Assembly (NCBI RefSeq): GCF_016900655.1
Contig: NZ_JACJKH010000001.1
Span: forward strand, 1 to 64,000
Length of the DNA stretch: 64,000 bases
Direction of reading: 5' to 3'
Source: Drancourtella massiliensis
GTDB lineage: Bacteria > Bacillota > Clostridia > Lachnospirales > Lachnospiraceae
In this document: piece after piece, positions 6,677 to 14,966 of the stretch
Numbering within the stretch: the first letter of the stretch is position 1
Layout of the letters: each line of letters starts with the position of its first letter
Made by a program: the position numbers and the translations under genes
Notes under the pieces: model-generated
Seen by the model: only the letters and a program-made list of their open reading frames with translations
What the model was told of the DNA's origin: nothing
Databases searched by the model: none

Positions 6677-7454
6677 GGAAGAAAAATGTATCGGATGTGG
6701 AAAATGTGTTCAGGACTGTGTGGGACATGCCCTGAAACTGGAAGAAGGCAAGGCGGCAGTAAAACGGGAATGTATCCTTTGCGGACACTGCGCCGCGATC
6801 TGTCCGATGGATGCGGTGAAGATTACGGAATATGAAAGTGATGAGATGATTCCGTATGAAAAAGAGCGTTTCCAGCTGGATCCGGAAGTATATGCAAATG
6901 CAGTGAAATTCAGAAGAAGTGTCCGGAATTATAAAGAACAGCCGGTGGAAATAGAGAAAATCCGGAAGATTCTGGATGTGGCGGCACATACGGCAACGGC
7001 AAAGAATGAACGTAAAATGAAATTCGTGATTGTACAGGACAGGCTGGATGAATTCAAAGAGATGGTCTTTGAAGGAATCGGTGAGGATCTGGAACTGCAC
7101 AAAGGGGAAAAGAGTCCGGTGACAGCGCTGCTTTACAGCTTTTATAAAGGGAGAACACGGGATCCGAAGGAGGAATTTCTCTTCCGGAACGCACCGGCGG
7201 TACTTTACATTATGGGAGAACGCCTGGATGACGCAGGACTTGCAGCCCAGAGTATCGAAATGATGGCTCAGGCGCTTGGCCTTGGTGTGCTGTATAATGG
7301 CTATCTGAAGGCGGCAACGATGTGCTCTGAAAAGGTAAGAAACTTTCTGGACAAAGAGGGAAGGCCGGTGGCAGTCTGCATGCTGATCGGATATCCGGCG
7401 GTAACCTACAGAAGAACTGCGCCGAGAAAAGAAGCGGAATACGAAATCTTGTAA
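6663..7454 (+). CDS. Ferredoxin-domain nitroreductase-family oxidoreductase
   Basis: 263 aa. Residues 1-60 hold two 4Fe-4S motifs, CIGCGKCVQDC and CILCGHCAAICP. Residues about 75-263 are a nitroreductase-like FMN domain opening with FRRSVRNYKEQPVE and containing RNAPAVLYIMGE and an AQSIEMMAQALGLG helix. Such fusions pass electrons from ferredoxin clusters to FMN to reduce nitro or other electrophilic compounds; the natural substrate is unknown. AAGGAG lies 9 bases before the ATG. The ATG lies inside the preceding gene. Confidence 0.88.
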   Translation: MVKIEEEKCIGCGKCVQDCVGHALKLEEGKAAVKRECILCGHCAAICPMDAVKITEYESDEMIPYEKERFQLDPEVYANAVKFRRSVRNYKEQPVEIEKIRKILDVAAHTATAKNERKMKFVIVQDRLDEFKEMVFEGIGEDLELHKGEKSPVTALLYSFYKGRTRDPKEEFLFRNAPAVLYIMGERLDDAGLAAQSIEMMAQALGLGVLYNGYLKAATMCSEKVRNFLDKEGRPVAVCMLIGYPAVTYRRTAPRKEAEYEIL

Positions 7455-7461
7455 AATCGGA

Positions 7462-7490
7462 TTGACAAGTAAATTTGAATGTGTTATATT
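7462..7490 (+). promoter_or_regulatory. Promoter of the riboswitch transcript
   Basis: TTGACA (7462-7467), 17-base spacing, TATATT (7485-7490). Transcription would begin near 7497, just before the aptamer. Confidence 0.8.
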
Positions 7491-7499
7491 CGTTCCAAG

Positions 7500-7632
7500 C
7501 AATGGAAAGGGAGTAGCTTAAACCTTCTTCGGAAGGTCGATTTGTAATCGTCAGCCGGTATCGAGAGGTACCCGTAGCAAATGAGATAGCAAGACTTTTA
7601 TTGTGGCAGATGTCATGATAGGAGTCTTTTTT
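7500..7632 (+). ncRNA. yybP-ykoY-type (manganese) riboswitch with terminator
   Basis: After the promoter come the family's hallmarks: AAAGGGAGTAGC at 7506-7517 and ATCGTCA in the middle, with a closing helix P1 formed by CAATGGAAAG (7500-7509) and CTTTTATTG (7595-7603). The 3' strand of P1 is also the left arm of a terminator: AAGACTTTTAT (7591-7601) pairs fully, with G-U pairs, to ATAGGAGTCTT (7618-7628), followed by six T. The two folds exclude each other, so ligand binding that stabilises P1 should allow read-through (an ON switch). yybP-ykoY aptamers sense Mn2+. The family call is by eye. Confidence 0.75.
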
Positions 7633-7667
7633 ATTTGGTATGAAATTCAGAAGGAGAGGAAAATGAG

Positions 7668-8087
7668 ATGGAAGCAGTAATGATGAGAGAGGATCTGAAG
7701 TGTGCAGAAGAAGCAGGAGTACAGGCGCTTGAAAGCCTGTATACAGTCAGAGAAAAGTTAAACAGTGCAAAAAAATGGGGAATTCTGGACATTTTTGGGG
7801 GAAGCATGATCAGCACCTATATGAAACATTCCCGAATCAATGAGGTAGAAGGAATGATCGAGCAGGCGAGAATCAGGCTGACAGATTTTCAGAAAGCATT
7901 GCGGAAAGTAGAAGTATCACCGAAACTTCAGACTGAAATCAGCGGATTTCTTACCTTTGCGGATTTCGCATTTGACAATCCGATTACAGATTATCTGGTG
8001 CAGACAAAGCTTCAGAGCCTGGGCGAAGAAGTGGAAGACACGATTCAGCTGACAGAAGAGCTTCTTGCACATATCAGAACACAGTAG
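7668..8087 (+). CDS. Unknown protein under the yybP-ykoY-type riboswitch
   Basis: 139 aa, mostly alpha-helical by composition, no signal peptide or membrane segment. The middle motif KKWGILDIFGGSMISTYMKH looks like a conserved core, flanked by likely coiled helices rich in E, K and L. AGGAGAGG lies before the ATG. Being the only gene between the riboswitch and the ptsG promoter, it should be the controlled product. I do not recognise its family. Known members of this regulon are metal exporters, and this protein is clearly not one, so its link to manganese is inferred from position alone. Confidence 0.75.
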   Translation: MEAVMMREDLKCAEEAGVQALESLYTVREKLNSAKKWGILDIFGGSMISTYMKHSRINEVEGMIEQARIRLTDFQKALRKVEVSPKLQTEISGFLTFADFAFDNPITDYLVQTKLQSLGEEVEDTIQLTEELLAHIRTQ

Positions 8088-8133
8088 GAGGGACGAACAG
8101 CGAGGAAAAGTTTATAGAATTTTTAGAAAATGA

Positions 8134-8163
8134 TTGACACAGCCTTAAATCATAGTATATACT
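8134..8163 (+). promoter_or_regulatory. ptsG promoter
   Basis: TTGACA at 8134-8139, 18-base spacing, TATACT at 8158-8163 (or TATATA at 8156-8161 with 16 bases). Transcription would start about 20 bases ahead of the antiterminator site. Confidence 0.75.
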
Positions 8164-8183
8164 GACAGTAGAAAACAGCATAT

Positions 8184-8218
8184 GATAGCGTGTTACTGAA
8201 TTTCAGGCATGAACTATC
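8184..8218 (+). promoter_or_regulatory. Ribonucleic antiterminator (RAT) site of ptsG
   Basis: A 35-base imperfect palindrome starts GATAG (8184-8188) and ends CTATC (8214-8218). Inside it has TGTTACTG and CAGGCATGAA, the arrangement of RAT targets bound by BglG/LicT/GlcT-type CAT domains. It overlaps the left arm of the terminator that follows, so protein binding would block termination. Confidence 0.8.
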
Positions 8219-8274
8219 CTTACACATTCCGCACAGTAGCCGGAGTGTATGATGGGAGAAGTTCATGCTTTTTT
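8207..8274 (+). terminator. Conditional leader terminator of ptsG
   Basis: GCATGAACT (8207-8215) pairs with AGTTCATGC (8260-8268), followed by six T. A second inner helix is formed by TACAC/TTCCG and CGGAGTGTA. It ends 45 bases before the ptsG start and competes with the RAT fold. Confidence 0.85.
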
Positions 8275-8319
8275 GTTTTCAGAAAATACTGCTGTCAGAT
8301 CAAAGAGAGGAGAGAAACT

Positions 8320-10485
8320 ATGAAAGACAAAATTTTTGGTGTTCTTCAGAGGATTGGACGAAGCTTCATGCTTCCGATCGCCATTCTTCCGGTTGCCGGC
8401 CTGCTGCTTGGAATCGGAAGCTCGCTGACGAATGCGACGACGATTGAGACATATCATCTGGCAGGAATCCTTGGAGAAGGAACAGTGCTGAACGCATTAT
8501 TCACGATTATGACAAAAGCGGGAAATGCGATTTTTGACAACCTGCCGATTATCTTTGCCGTAGGTGTGGCAATCGGTATGGCAAAGAAAGAAAAGGAAGT
8601 AGCGGCACTTTCTGCGATGATAGCGTTTCTTGTTATGAATGTTACCATCAACGCGATGCTTCAGATTGACGGGACCATCCTGGCGGACGGCACGGTTGCT
8701 TCTGATGTACTCAGCGGTACGGTGGCAAGTGTCCTTGGTATTCAGACATTGCAGATGGGTGTGTTTGGAGGTATCATTGTAGGACTTGGTGTGGCGGCGC
8801 TTCACAACAGATTCCATAAGATCGTGCTTCCGAATGCGCTGTCATTCTTCGGCGGTTCCAGATTTGTGCCGATTATTTCCACTATCGTTTATGTGGGTGT
8901 CGGTATTCTTCTGTTCTTCGTATGGCCGTTCGTACAGAATGGAATTTACGCACTCGGAGGACTTGTAACAGGAACCGGTTATGTTGGTACTTTGATTTTT
9001 GGTATTATCAAACGTGCACTGATCCCGTTTGGACTGCACCATGTATTTTACCTTCCGTTCTGGCAGACCGCGGTGGGTGGAACGATGGAAGTGGCAGGAC
9101 AGCTTGTACAGGGCGGACAGAATATATTCTTCGCACAGCTTGCTGATCCGAGTACCGTGCACTTCAGTGCAGACGCGACGAGATATTTCTCCGGAGAATT
9201 CATTTTCATGATCTTCGGACTTCCGGGAGCAGCCCTTGCAATGTACCATTGTGCAAAGAAAGAGAAGAAAAAACAGGCCGGCGGTCTTTTGCTTTCCGCA
9301 GCACTGACCTGTATGCTGACAGGTATCACAGAGCCTCTGGAATTTTCCTTCCTGTTTGTGGCTCCACTGCTTTTTGTAGTTCAGGTGATTCTGGCAGGTG
9401 CGGCATATATGATTGCGCACATCCTGAATATTGCTGTGGGACTGACGTTCTCCGGAGGATTTATCGACCTGTTCATCTTCGGTATTTTACAGGGCAACGA
9501 CAAGACAAACTGGATGCGGATCATCCCGGTAGGTATTATTTACTTTATCCTTTACTATGTGATTTTCCGATTCCTGATCCAGAAATTCAATTTGAAGACA
9601 CCGGGGCGTGAGGATGACGATGCTGAGACCAAACTGTATACGAAAGCGGATTACAAGGCAAAACAGGGTGCAAAGGATCAGAATGGTTCTGTGTCAGGAG
9701 GAGATGAGAGAAGTATTCTTATCACTCAGGGACTTGGAGGAAAGAAAAATATTTCCGATGTGGACTGCTGTGCAACAAGATTGCGCTGCACGGTTGTGAA
9801 ACCGGAACTGGTAAATGATCAGATTCTGAAACAGACCGGTCCGTCCGGAATTGTGAAGAAGGGACAGGGAATCCAGATTATCTACGGACCGTCTGTCACC
9901 GTTGTAAAATCCAATCTGGAAGACTACCTTGTGAATGCTCCGGATGAAGAGTACATCGCACAGGAGACAGCTCCGGAACTGGAAGAAGAAAAGAAAGAAG
10001 AAACGAAAAATACAGTAGAAAAGACAACGAAAAAGGTGCTTTGCTCACCGTTTACAGGGGAGGCGCATCCGATCACAGATACTCCTGACGAAGCGTTTGC
10101 AGGAAAGATGATGGGAGACGGCTATATGGTCATGCCGGAAGAAGGAGTTGTCTATGCACCGGAAGACAGTACAGTCAGCTTCGTATTCCCGACCAATCAT
10201 GCGATCGGCCTGACAACAGAGGACGGCGTAGAATATCTGCTTCATATCGGTGTAGATACGGTAAAACTGGAAGGAAAAGGCTTCGAGATGTTTGTAAATA
10301 ACGGAGATTTCGTAAAAAAGGGAGACAAACTGATGGCTTTTGATATACAATATATAAAAGAGCATGCGAAATCCGAAGCCTGCATTGCAGTATTTACCGG
10401 ACTGACAGAAGAGGAAGAAATTGTAATGAAGGCATCCGGGCATGTAAATGCACAGGAGGATATTGCGGAGATCGTGAGCTGCTGA
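8320..10485 (+). CDS. ptsG: PTS glucose-type permease, EIICBA
   Basis: 721 aa from the ATG at 8320, which follows GAGAGGAGAGA; the frame extends upstream only through the terminator. Residues 1-410 are the membrane EIIC domain (IGRSFMLPIAILPVAGLLLG, FDNLPIIFAVGVAIG, IPFGLHHVFYLPFW, GITEPLEFSFLF). EIIB follows the linker LKTPGRED, with the phosphocysteine in CCATRLRC. EIIA occupies the last 120 residues, with histidines in TNHAIGL and HIGVDTV. The enzyme imports and phosphorylates sugar using HPr phosphate. Layout closely follows B. subtilis PtsG, so glucose is the best guess; N-acetylglucosamine or another hexose is possible. The antiterminator gene follows after 21 bases. Confidence 0.92.
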   Translation: MKDKIFGVLQRIGRSFMLPIAILPVAGLLLGIGSSLTNATTIETYHLAGILGEGTVLNALFTIMTKAGNAIFDNLPIIFAVGVAIGMAKKEKEVAALSAMIAFLVMNVTINAMLQIDGTILADGTVASDVLSGTVASVLGIQTLQMGVFGGIIVGLGVAALHNRFHKIVLPNALSFFGGSRFVPIISTIVYVGVGILLFFVWPFVQNGIYALGGLVTGTGYVGTLIFGIIKRALIPFGLHHVFYLPFWQTAVGGTMEVAGQLVQGGQNIFFAQLADPSTVHFSADATRYFSGEFIFMIFGLPGAALAMYHCAKKEKKKQAGGLLLSAALTCMLTGITEPLEFSFLFVAPLLFVVQVILAGAAYMIAHILNIAVGLTFSGGFIDLFIFGILQGNDKTNWMRIIPVGIIYFILYYVIFRFLIQKFNLKTPGREDDDAETKLYTKADYKAKQGAKDQNGSVSGGDERSILITQGLGGKKNISDVDCCATRLRCTVVKPELVNDQILKQTGPSGIVKKGQGIQIIYGPSVTVVKSNLEDYLVNAPDEEYIAQETAPELEEEKKEETKNTVEKTTKKVLCSPFTGEAHPITDTPDEAFAGKMMGDGYMVMPEEGVVYAPEDSTVSFVFPTNHAIGLTTEDGVEYLLHIGVDTVKLEGKGFEMFVNNGDFVKKGDKLMAFDIQYIKEHAKSEACIAVFTGLTEEEEIVMKASGHVNAQEDIAEIVSC

Positions 10486-10506
10486 TTGTAAAGGAGCTTA
10501 TGTCAG

Positions 10507-11334
10507 ATGTATCGAATTATCAAAGTATTGAATAACAATGCCATTCTTGCCCTGGACCGTGAGAAGAAGCGGGAGATCATTCTGCTCGGAAACGGGATCG
10601 GCTTCGGGAAACATCCGGGCGAAGAGATGAAAATGATCAAAAACGCCAAGATTTACACGCTGGTGACGAAGAAGAAGCAGGTCTCCGCATTGAAAGTGGT
10701 CAACGGCATCAAGCCGGTATATATTGAGGCCACCGGACGAATTCTGGAGGAAGCGGAGAAGGTATTTGAGCATGTCAGTCATGACTCTCTGCTCCCTCTG
10801 GCAGACCATATCGCGCTTGCGGCAAAGCGGGCGGAAGAGAAGAGGCAGATACCAAATCCGTTTACGCCGGACATCAAGGTACTGTTTGAAAAAGAGTACG
10901 AGGTTGCCCTGAAAGGGCGGGAAATCATCCGTGAGATGACTGGTTCCGAGATCTCTGATGATGAGGTCGGATTTATCTCTCTGCATATTCATTCGGCCCG
11001 TACGGATGAGAAGGTTTCCGAGACACTGGATAATACCCGGATCATTAATGAAGGAATCAGGATGATTGAAGAGCAGTTTCAGATTGATGTGGAACCGGAT
11101 TCTCTTGCGTATAACCGTATGATGAGCCATATTTACTACATGCTTGTACGGACACGCAAAGGCGAGCAGGTGAAAGCAGACTTAAATGAATTCGTACAGC
11201 TGAAATATCCGAAAGAGTTTGAGGCGGCAGTGAAGATCTGTGCCTGGATGGAAAAAGAACTGAAGACGGAAGTGAAACGGGAAGAAATCGGATTTCTGGC
11301 GATCCATATTTTACGGATTGTAGACCGGGAATAG
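10507..11334 (+). CDS. PRD-type transcription antiterminator (BglG/LicT/GlcT family)
   Basis: 275 aa. Residues 1-56 are the RNA-binding CAT domain (YRIIKVLNNNAILALD, LLGNGIGFGKHPGE). Two PTS regulation domains follow (about 70-170 and 175-275) with the phosphorylatable histidines in FEHVSHDS, SLHIHSA, MMSHIYYM and LAIHILR. Such proteins bind a RAT hairpin and prevent termination, and are switched by phosphorylation from EIIB and HPr. The RAT/terminator ahead of ptsG is the obvious target. Because this gene lies downstream of ptsG with no separate strong promoter, it probably controls its own transcription too. Confidence 0.92.
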   Translation: MYRIIKVLNNNAILALDREKKREIILLGNGIGFGKHPGEEMKMIKNAKIYTLVTKKKQVSALKVVNGIKPVYIEATGRILEEAEKVFEHVSHDSLLPLADHIALAAKRAEEKRQIPNPFTPDIKVLFEKEYEVALKGREIIREMTGSEISDDEVGFISLHIHSARTDEKVSETLDNTRIINEGIRMIEEQFQIDVEPDSLAYNRMMSHIYYMLVRTRKGEQVKADLNEFVQLKYPKEFEAAVKICAWMEKELKTEVKREEIGFLAIHILRIVDRE

Positions 11335-11360
11335 ATAGAGCAGAAAATGTTTCAAAAAAG

Positions 11361-11418
11361 AGATCCCTGCAGGAAGCAAGGGGCGGCCGTAAGGCCCGGA
11401 TTCCTGCGGGGATCTTTT
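11361..11418 (+). terminator. Terminator between the antiterminator gene and the ABC-F gene
   Basis: AGATCCCTGCAGGAA pairs with TTCCTGCGGGGATCT, then TTTT. A run of A on the left side means the same hairpin can serve the convergent minus-strand gene. Confidence 0.85.
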
Positions 11419-11440
11419 GCGTCTGTTTCGGTTTTACAGA

Positions 11441-12997
11441 TTAGATGATTTTGGTTGTCCACTTTGTGCAGTCCCACACTTCGGATACCACATCCCGGTA
11501 GAACTCCGGTTCGTGGCAGATCAGAAGGAGACTTCCACGGTATTCCAGAAGTGCTTTTTTCAGTGCTTCCTTGGCGTCCACATCCAGATGGTTGGTCGGC
11601 TCGTCCAGAAGCAGGATATTCGTGTCACGGTTTACGAGTTTACATAACCGGACTTTCGCCTGCTCACCTCCGCTTAATACCCGGATCTGGCTTTCGATAT
11701 GCTTGGTAGTCAGGCCGCATTTTGCAAGGGCAGACCGCACTTCGTACTGGTTGAAGGATGGAAATTCATCCCAGATTTCATCGATGCAGGTGGCGGTGTT
11801 TTCGCCTTTGACTTCCTGCTCGAAATATCCGATCTGGAGATTTTCTCCCAGCTCACAGCTTCCGCTCAGCGATGGAATCAGCCCGAGGATGCTCTTTAAA
11901 AGCGTTGTTTTCCCGATTCCGTTTGCTCCGGTGAGCGCAATCTTTTGGCCGCGTTCCATGGAGATGGAAAGAGGCTTGGAGAGAGGCTCGTTGTATCCGA
12001 TCACCAGATCCTTTGTCTCAAAGAGAATCCGGCCCGGTGTCCGCCCGTAGCGGAAGTGGAATTCCGGTTTCGGACGTTCCGCTGCAAGTTCGATTTTCTC
12101 CATCTTGTCCAGCTTTTTCTGACGGGACATGGCCATGTTCCGTGTGGAGACCCGGGCTTTATTCCGTGCCACGAAATCTTTCAGCTCGCTGATTTCCTGC
12201 TGCTGTCGGCGGTAGGCCGCCTCCAGCTGTGCTTTCTTGACAGCGTAAACTTCCTCAAAATGCGTATAGTCGCCTACATAGCGGTCGAGTTTCTGATTTT
12301 CCATGTGGTAAATGATGTTGACAACGTCATTTAAGAATGGAATATCATGGGAGATCAGGATAAAAGCACTTTCATATTCCTGAAGATAGCGCTTCAGCCA
12401 GGCAATATGCTCTTCATCCAGATAGTTGGTCGGCTCGTCCAGAAGAAGGATGTCCGGCTTTTCCAGAAGCAGTTTTCCAAGAAGGATTTTAGTACGCTGT
12501 CCACCGCTTAAATCGGTGACATCCCGGTCCAGGCCGATGTCCAGAAGACCGAGGGCTCTTGCCACTTCCTCCACCTTACTGTCAATGGTATAGAAATCGT
12601 GCATGGTCAGGGTGTCCTGAATGGTTCCGAGCTCTTCCATCATGGCAGTCATTTCATCTTCCGAAGCATCTCCCAGAGAATCACAGATCTGATTCATCTT
12701 TTCTTCCAGTTCAAAGAGCCAGAAAAAGGCGGATTTCAGTACGTCCCGGATGGTCATCCCTTTTTCCAGGACCGTGTGCTGATCCAGATAGCCGACACGG
12801 ACATTTTTGGACCATTCGATTTTCCCTTCATCCGGTGTCAGATGGCCGGTAATCATATTAAAAAACGTGGACTTTCCTTCCCCGTTTGCGCCTACCAGTC
12901 CGATGTGTTCACCGCGGAGCAGGCGGAAGGAAACATCCGAAAAGATCGCACGGTCTCCAAAACCGTGTGACAGATGTTCTACATTTAAAATACTCAT
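11441..12997 (-). CDS. ABC-F family ATPase (YfmM-like)
   Basis: 518 aa, two ATPase domains, no membrane segments. First domain: Walker A GANGEGKST, signature LSGGQRTK, Walker B ILLLDEPTNYLD. The linker has the conserved ARNKARVSTRNMAMSRQKK stretch. Second domain: GANGIGKTT, LSGGEQAK, ILLLDEPTNHLD. ABC-F proteins act on the ribosome as translation factors or give antibiotic protection; the sequence closely resembles B. subtilis YfmM as I recall it. AAGGAG lies 8 bases before ATG 12997; a GTG at 13000 would sit closer. Nothing here points to drug resistance. Confidence 0.9.
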   Translation of the reverse strand: MSILNVEHLSHGFGDRAIFSDVSFRLLRGEHIGLVGANGEGKSTFFNMITGHLTPDEGKIEWSKNVRVGYLDQHTVLEKGMTIRDVLKSAFFWLFELEEKMNQICDSLGDASEDEMTAMMEELGTIQDTLTMHDFYTIDSKVEEVARALGLLDIGLDRDVTDLSGGQRTKILLGKLLLEKPDILLLDEPTNYLDEEHIAWLKRYLQEYESAFILISHDIPFLNDVVNIIYHMENQKLDRYVGDYTHFEEVYAVKKAQLEAAYRRQQQEISELKDFVARNKARVSTRNMAMSRQKKLDKMEKIELAAERPKPEFHFRYGRTPGRILFETKDLVIGYNEPLSKPLSISMERGQKIALTGANGIGKTTLLKSILGLIPSLSGSCELGENLQIGYFEQEVKGENTATCIDEIWDEFPSFNQYEVRSALAKCGLTTKHIESQIRVLSGGEQAKVRLCKLVNRDTNILLLDEPTNHLDVDAKEALKKALLEYRGSLLLICHEPEFYRDVVSEVWDCTKWTTKII

Positions 12998-13092
12998 CAC
13001 TCAAACTCCTTATGATACAGTCTTTCCCTATTGTACAGGAAAACCGAAGGATTGTCACCCGGAAAAACAGAATTCTCTTTCAGGCGTTAGTT

Positions 13093-13121
13093 TTGTCTTA
13101 CAGCGGGAAATTTGATACAAT
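13093..13121 (+). promoter_or_regulatory. Promoter of the oxidoreductase gene
   Basis: TTGTCT (13093-13098), 17 bases, TACAAT (13116-13121), about 80 bases before the 13202 start. Confidence 0.65.
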
Positions 13122-13201
13122 AAGGACAGAGTGGAGGAAGTAAGGAGATTGTAATCGTATAACATCTAAATCAACATGCAGATCAGAAAAGGAGGACAAA
13201 G

Positions 13202-14173
13202 ATGAAGGTAGGAATTATCGGAGCGGGCGGAATTGCCGTCACTATGGCGAAGACATTAAATGAGATGGAGGACGCAACAGCATATGCAGTGGCATCCCGT
13301 GACCTTGCAAAGGCACAGGCATTTGCCGAAAAGAATCAGATAGAAAAGGCGTACGGTTCTTATGAGGAACTGTTTGCAGATCCGGAGGTGGAACTTGTCT
13401 ATGTGGCGACTCCGCATTCCCATCATTATCAGTATATGAAGATGGCGCTGGAAGCCGGAAAACCGGTGCTCTGTGAGAAGGCATTTACGGCAAACGCCGC
13501 ACAGGCGGAGGAGATTTTCCGGATTTCCGAGGAAAAAGGGATCTTTGCGGGTGAGGCAATGTGGACACGTTTCCTTCCATCCAGAGCCATGATTGACGAG
13601 GTGATCCGTTCCGGAGAGATCGGGAAGGTCCATATGATTACGGCAAATCTCGGCTATGATATCAAAAATGTAGAACGGCTTCGCAATCCGGAGCTTGCCG
13701 GAGGGGCGCTTCTGGATGTGGGTATTTATCCGCTGACTTTTATCCGGATGATTACCGATGCCAAAATCAAGTCCATGGATACGTCCTGTGTCAAGCTGGA
13801 GACCGGAGTTGACGCGCAGAATGCAGCCACATTTATTTTTGAAGACGGATGTATGGCATCGATGCACAGCAGCATGTTAGGCGGAACAGAGCAGGCAGGA
13901 ATCGTCTACGGCGACAAAGGATATCTGATTGCATGGAATATCAATGATGTGGACAGGATTCAGGTTTTTGACAACAGCAGAAAACTGATCCGGGAGATGG
14001 AAACGCCGGAGCAGATTACCGGATTTGAGTACGAAGTACGGGCAGCTATGGAAGCTGTACGTGCGGGAAAAACGGAATGCCCGCAGATGCCTCACAGTGA
14101 GTCGATCTACATGATGCAGCTGATGGACAGCATGCGAAACGCATGGGGCATCCGTTTTCCGTTTGAAAAGTAA
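13202..14173 (+). CDS. Gfo/Idh/MocA-family NAD(P)-dependent oxidoreductase
   Basis: 323 aa. The N-terminal Rossmann fold starts at KVGIIGAGGIAVTMAKTL. YVATPHSHHYQYMKMALEAGKPVLCEKAF gives the family's EKP-like motif (here CEKAF). The C-terminal half, from GEAMWTRFLPS through GGALLDVGIYPL, is the substrate domain with the usual LDVGIYPL stretch. These enzymes oxidise or epimerise sugars and related compounds such as trans-dihydrodiols; the substrate is not determined. AAAGGAGG lies 7 bases upstream. It is a single gene with its own promoter, facing the amidotransferase gene 10 bases away. Confidence 0.88.
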   Translation: MKVGIIGAGGIAVTMAKTLNEMEDATAYAVASRDLAKAQAFAEKNQIEKAYGSYEELFADPEVELVYVATPHSHHYQYMKMALEAGKPVLCEKAFTANAAQAEEIFRISEEKGIFAGEAMWTRFLPSRAMIDEVIRSGEIGKVHMITANLGYDIKNVERLRNPELAGGALLDVGIYPLTFIRMITDAKIKSMDTSCVKLETGVDAQNAATFIFEDGCMASMHSSMLGGTEQAGIVYGDKGYLIAWNINDVDRIQVFDNSRKLIREMETPEQITGFEYEVRAAMEAVRAGKTECPQMPHSESIYMMQLMDSMRNAWGIRFPFEK

Positions 14174-14183
14174 AAAAGAGCAG

Positions 14184-14900
14184 TCAGTTTCGGCAGGCTT
14201 CGATGAAGGCGGAGAAGATCCGGCTCATTTTCCGGGAGGTCAGATACATACATTCCGGATGCCACTGGATGCCAAGCAGGAAAGGATGCCTGATTCCTTC
14301 CACCGCTTCAATCAGTCCGTCCGGTGCGAGGGCACAGATTCGGAGAACTTCTCCCGGATCTTTGACTGCCTGATGGTGGAAGCTGTTGACTTTGGCCTGC
14401 TTTCCGATCAGGTCGGACAGCATTGTATCTTCCAGTGTGCGGACGAGATGGACAGGATCATGCCGGAAAGCGGCAGCGGGGCTGTGGTTAAAGAAATCCG
14501 GCTGCTCGGACAGATCCTGGTAAATGGTGCCGCCGCAGGCAAGAGTCAGAAGCTGCATTCCCTTGCAGATACCGAGGACCGGCTTTTCAGAGTGCTTCAG
14601 AAGAAAGGTAAGAAAGTCAAGCTGGAACCGGTCAAAGTCATAATCGGTTGTTCCAAGTTCCGGGGACGGGACCTGACCGAACAGTAGGGGATTGATATCG
14701 GCGCCGCCGCAGAACAGAAAACCGTCGTATTTTTTCAGACACGCCCGAAAATAGGAGAGTTCCATGTCTTCGTAAAAAGGAATCAGAAAAGGCAGTCCGC
14801 CGTGATCTGCGGCCGCCTGTATGTACGGAAGACTGGTAAACATGCGCCCATGTTCTCTGGCGCACACAACGATACCGATGGAAGGGGAATTCTGTTTCAT
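14184..14900 (-). CDS. Gamma-glutamyl-gamma-aminobutyrate hydrolase-like amidotransferase (peptidase C26)
   Basis: 238 aa, class I glutamine amidotransferase fold: oxyanion strand FLFCGGADINPLLFG, nucleophile Cys in LGICKGMQLL, and the His-Glu pair in GIQWHPE. PuuD-type enzymes hydrolyse gamma-glutamyl amides such as gamma-Glu-GABA. The histidine in NSFHHQAV is also typical. The minus-strand start at 14900 follows GAAAGGAAAT. It diverges from the dipeptidase gene; both cleave glutamyl or peptide bonds, but no shared pathway is shown. Confidence 0.88.
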   Translation of the reverse strand: MKQNSPSIGIVVCAREHGRMFTSLPYIQAAADHGGLPFLIPFYEDMELSYFRACLKKYDGFLFCGGADINPLLFGQVPSPELGTTDYDFDRFQLDFLTFLLKHSEKPVLGICKGMQLLTLACGGTIYQDLSEQPDFFNHSPAAAFRHDPVHLVRTLEDTMLSDLIGKQAKVNSFHHQAVKDPGEVLRICALAPDGLIEAVEGIRHPFLLGIQWHPECMYLTSRKMSRIFSAFIEACRN

Positions 14901-14966
14901 ATCTGATTTCCTTTCTGCTTATATTAGATTATAATGGTATCAGTTTATGAAAAGGAGTCGTTTCTT

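Noticed and set aside
6600-7502. 300-aa minus-strand frame over the nitroreductase gene
   Set aside because: It is a shadow of a well-supported gene; no start signal or motif.
8209-8319. N-terminal extension of ptsG
   Set aside because: These codons lie in the RAT/terminator leader; the ATG at 8320 has the ribosome site and begins the family-conserved sequence.
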